A DNA stretch of 64,000 bases, taken from contig JBAZOV010000010.1 in NCBI GenBank assembly GCA_041648475.1, positions 1 through 64,000 on the forward strand, read 5' to 3'. Positions within the stretch are counted from its first letter, which is position 1. Each line of letters begins with the position of its first letter. Of this stretch, positions 63,392 through 64,000 are shown piece by piece. This DNA comes from Methanoperedens sp041648475 (lineage in GTDB: Archaea > Halobacteriota > Methanosarcinia > Methanosarcinales > Methanoperedenaceae). Both the position numbers and the translations under genes were made by a program. The notes below the pieces were generated by a model, which did not search any database, had not been told where the DNA came from, and saw only the letters and a program-made list of their open reading frames with translations.

Positions 63392-64000
63392 AAAAAACAA
63401 TAGTTCCCATCTTAGTTGACATTCACTTATATTTTTAGACTAAATTGCCTTTGGGTGAAACTACGACCAACATAATATTTGGAAACCGCAGTGCTGTGCC
63501 GCTATCTCCTTCATTCAAATGAAGCGGTACGGCATTGAGCGAGTGTCCCATCTCAATACCTGCCCGCGAGTGTCGGTTTGCTGCGTGTTATGCGAAGACA
63601 TGTCGCTGTTCACGGAAAAATTCTTCTCAGTTCGGTCACTGTTTGCTGCAGTCGCGCTGCATGTCTCGCCTCGTCTCCGATGACCATTGCGTCTGCATCG
63701 ACTACGAACAAATTGACTCCACTGTTCCTGTAAAACGTTTGGAGATCAGGTACCATCAAAGTCGCGTGATGATCCCACTTGAACACAAGCAAGAAGAGAT
63801 GGATCTCATCAAATCTAGTGAAAATATTGCGCCTAAGTATCTGGAGTGAATCGTTGGTGGTCTCTCTGGTCGGGCAGAAGGCGCATAATAGATTGTCGTC
63901 ACGGCTGGGAGTTTGGTTCATTCTCCGCTGCAGTAGCCCGACATATTTTTTTTCAGAAAAATCATCATTGGAGTGTGATTCGACGGCAAAGTCCGCCGTG
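63392..64000. other. Region with no convincing gene at the right end
   Basis: About 600 bases after the DUF1805 gene. Open frames on both strands overlap one another (63535-63849 plus, 63610-63921 minus) and show no family I recognise and no ribosome-binding site. The base composition is more GC-rich than the start of the gap. It may be decayed coding sequence, for example from a mobile element, but nothing supports a specific call. Confidence 0.5.

Noticed and set aside
63535..63921. Two overlapping open frames on opposite strands
   Set aside because: Neither shows a recognisable family, ribosome-binding site or promoter. Only one at most could be real and I cannot choose.

Overview
The window looks archaeal, most likely from a Methanosarcinales-type euryarchaeote. 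It carries a complete archaellum (archaeal flagellum) operon, several genes that start close behind a TATA box with little or no leader, very large secreted Ig-like surface proteins, and an archaeal-style cheY-B-A-R-C-D set. A 'Candidatus Methanoperedens' (ANME-2d) relative would fit, but that is a guess from gene style, not a marker-gene assignment. I saw no rRNA, tRNA or CRISPR array.

Region 1 (1-29251, plus strand) is an exoprotein island. Seven secreted proteins have unrelated N-terminal parts: invasin-type Ig repeats, Ig repeats, VWA plus TIG, subtilisin, cohesin-like, thermolysin/fungalysin-type protease, and beta-helix. All seven end in the same ~240-residue C-terminal module, which stops at or within a few residues of the G-x-Q-S-V-A-V/I motif. 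There is no hydrophobic tail, so this looks like an undescribed surface-sorting or assembly domain. A cytosolic protein of four CBM-like repeats plus a methyltransferase and a small lipoprotein sit inside the same tightly spaced gene string (14687-29251).

Region 2 (29308-41446) makes and exports a surface glycan. It holds a giant methyltransferase/coiled-coil/double-GT2 protein, a GT-C membrane enzyme, the Wzm/Wzt ABC exporter, an acylphosphatase-coiled-coil protein, and the dTDP-rhamnose genes rfbA-C-B-D. The methyltransferase plus 14-residue coiled-coil repeats beside a Wzt with a C-terminal extension recalls the WbdD chain-length ruler of bacterial O-antigen systems.

Region 3 (41772-55579) is motility and taxis: an atypical receiver protein, four archaellins, arlF-G-H-I-J, cheY-B-A-R-C, then cheD and a small orphan gene. 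The archaellin and cheY promoters share a two-copy TCACAC element at 11-bp spacing fused to an identical TATA-containing sequence, which suggests one regulator controls both operons.

Region 4 (55580-62101) is a restriction-modification or defence island with signs of turnover. It has a decayed copy of the start of a Mod gene, an unknown protein, a PD-(D/E)XK-like protein, a beta-class Mod methyltransferase whose central part is AT-rich, an MNT/HEPN pair, and a type III Res helicase cut off where its Walker A motif should begin. The right end holds a CDF metal-efflux gene, a DUF1805 gene and ~600 bases with no convincing gene.
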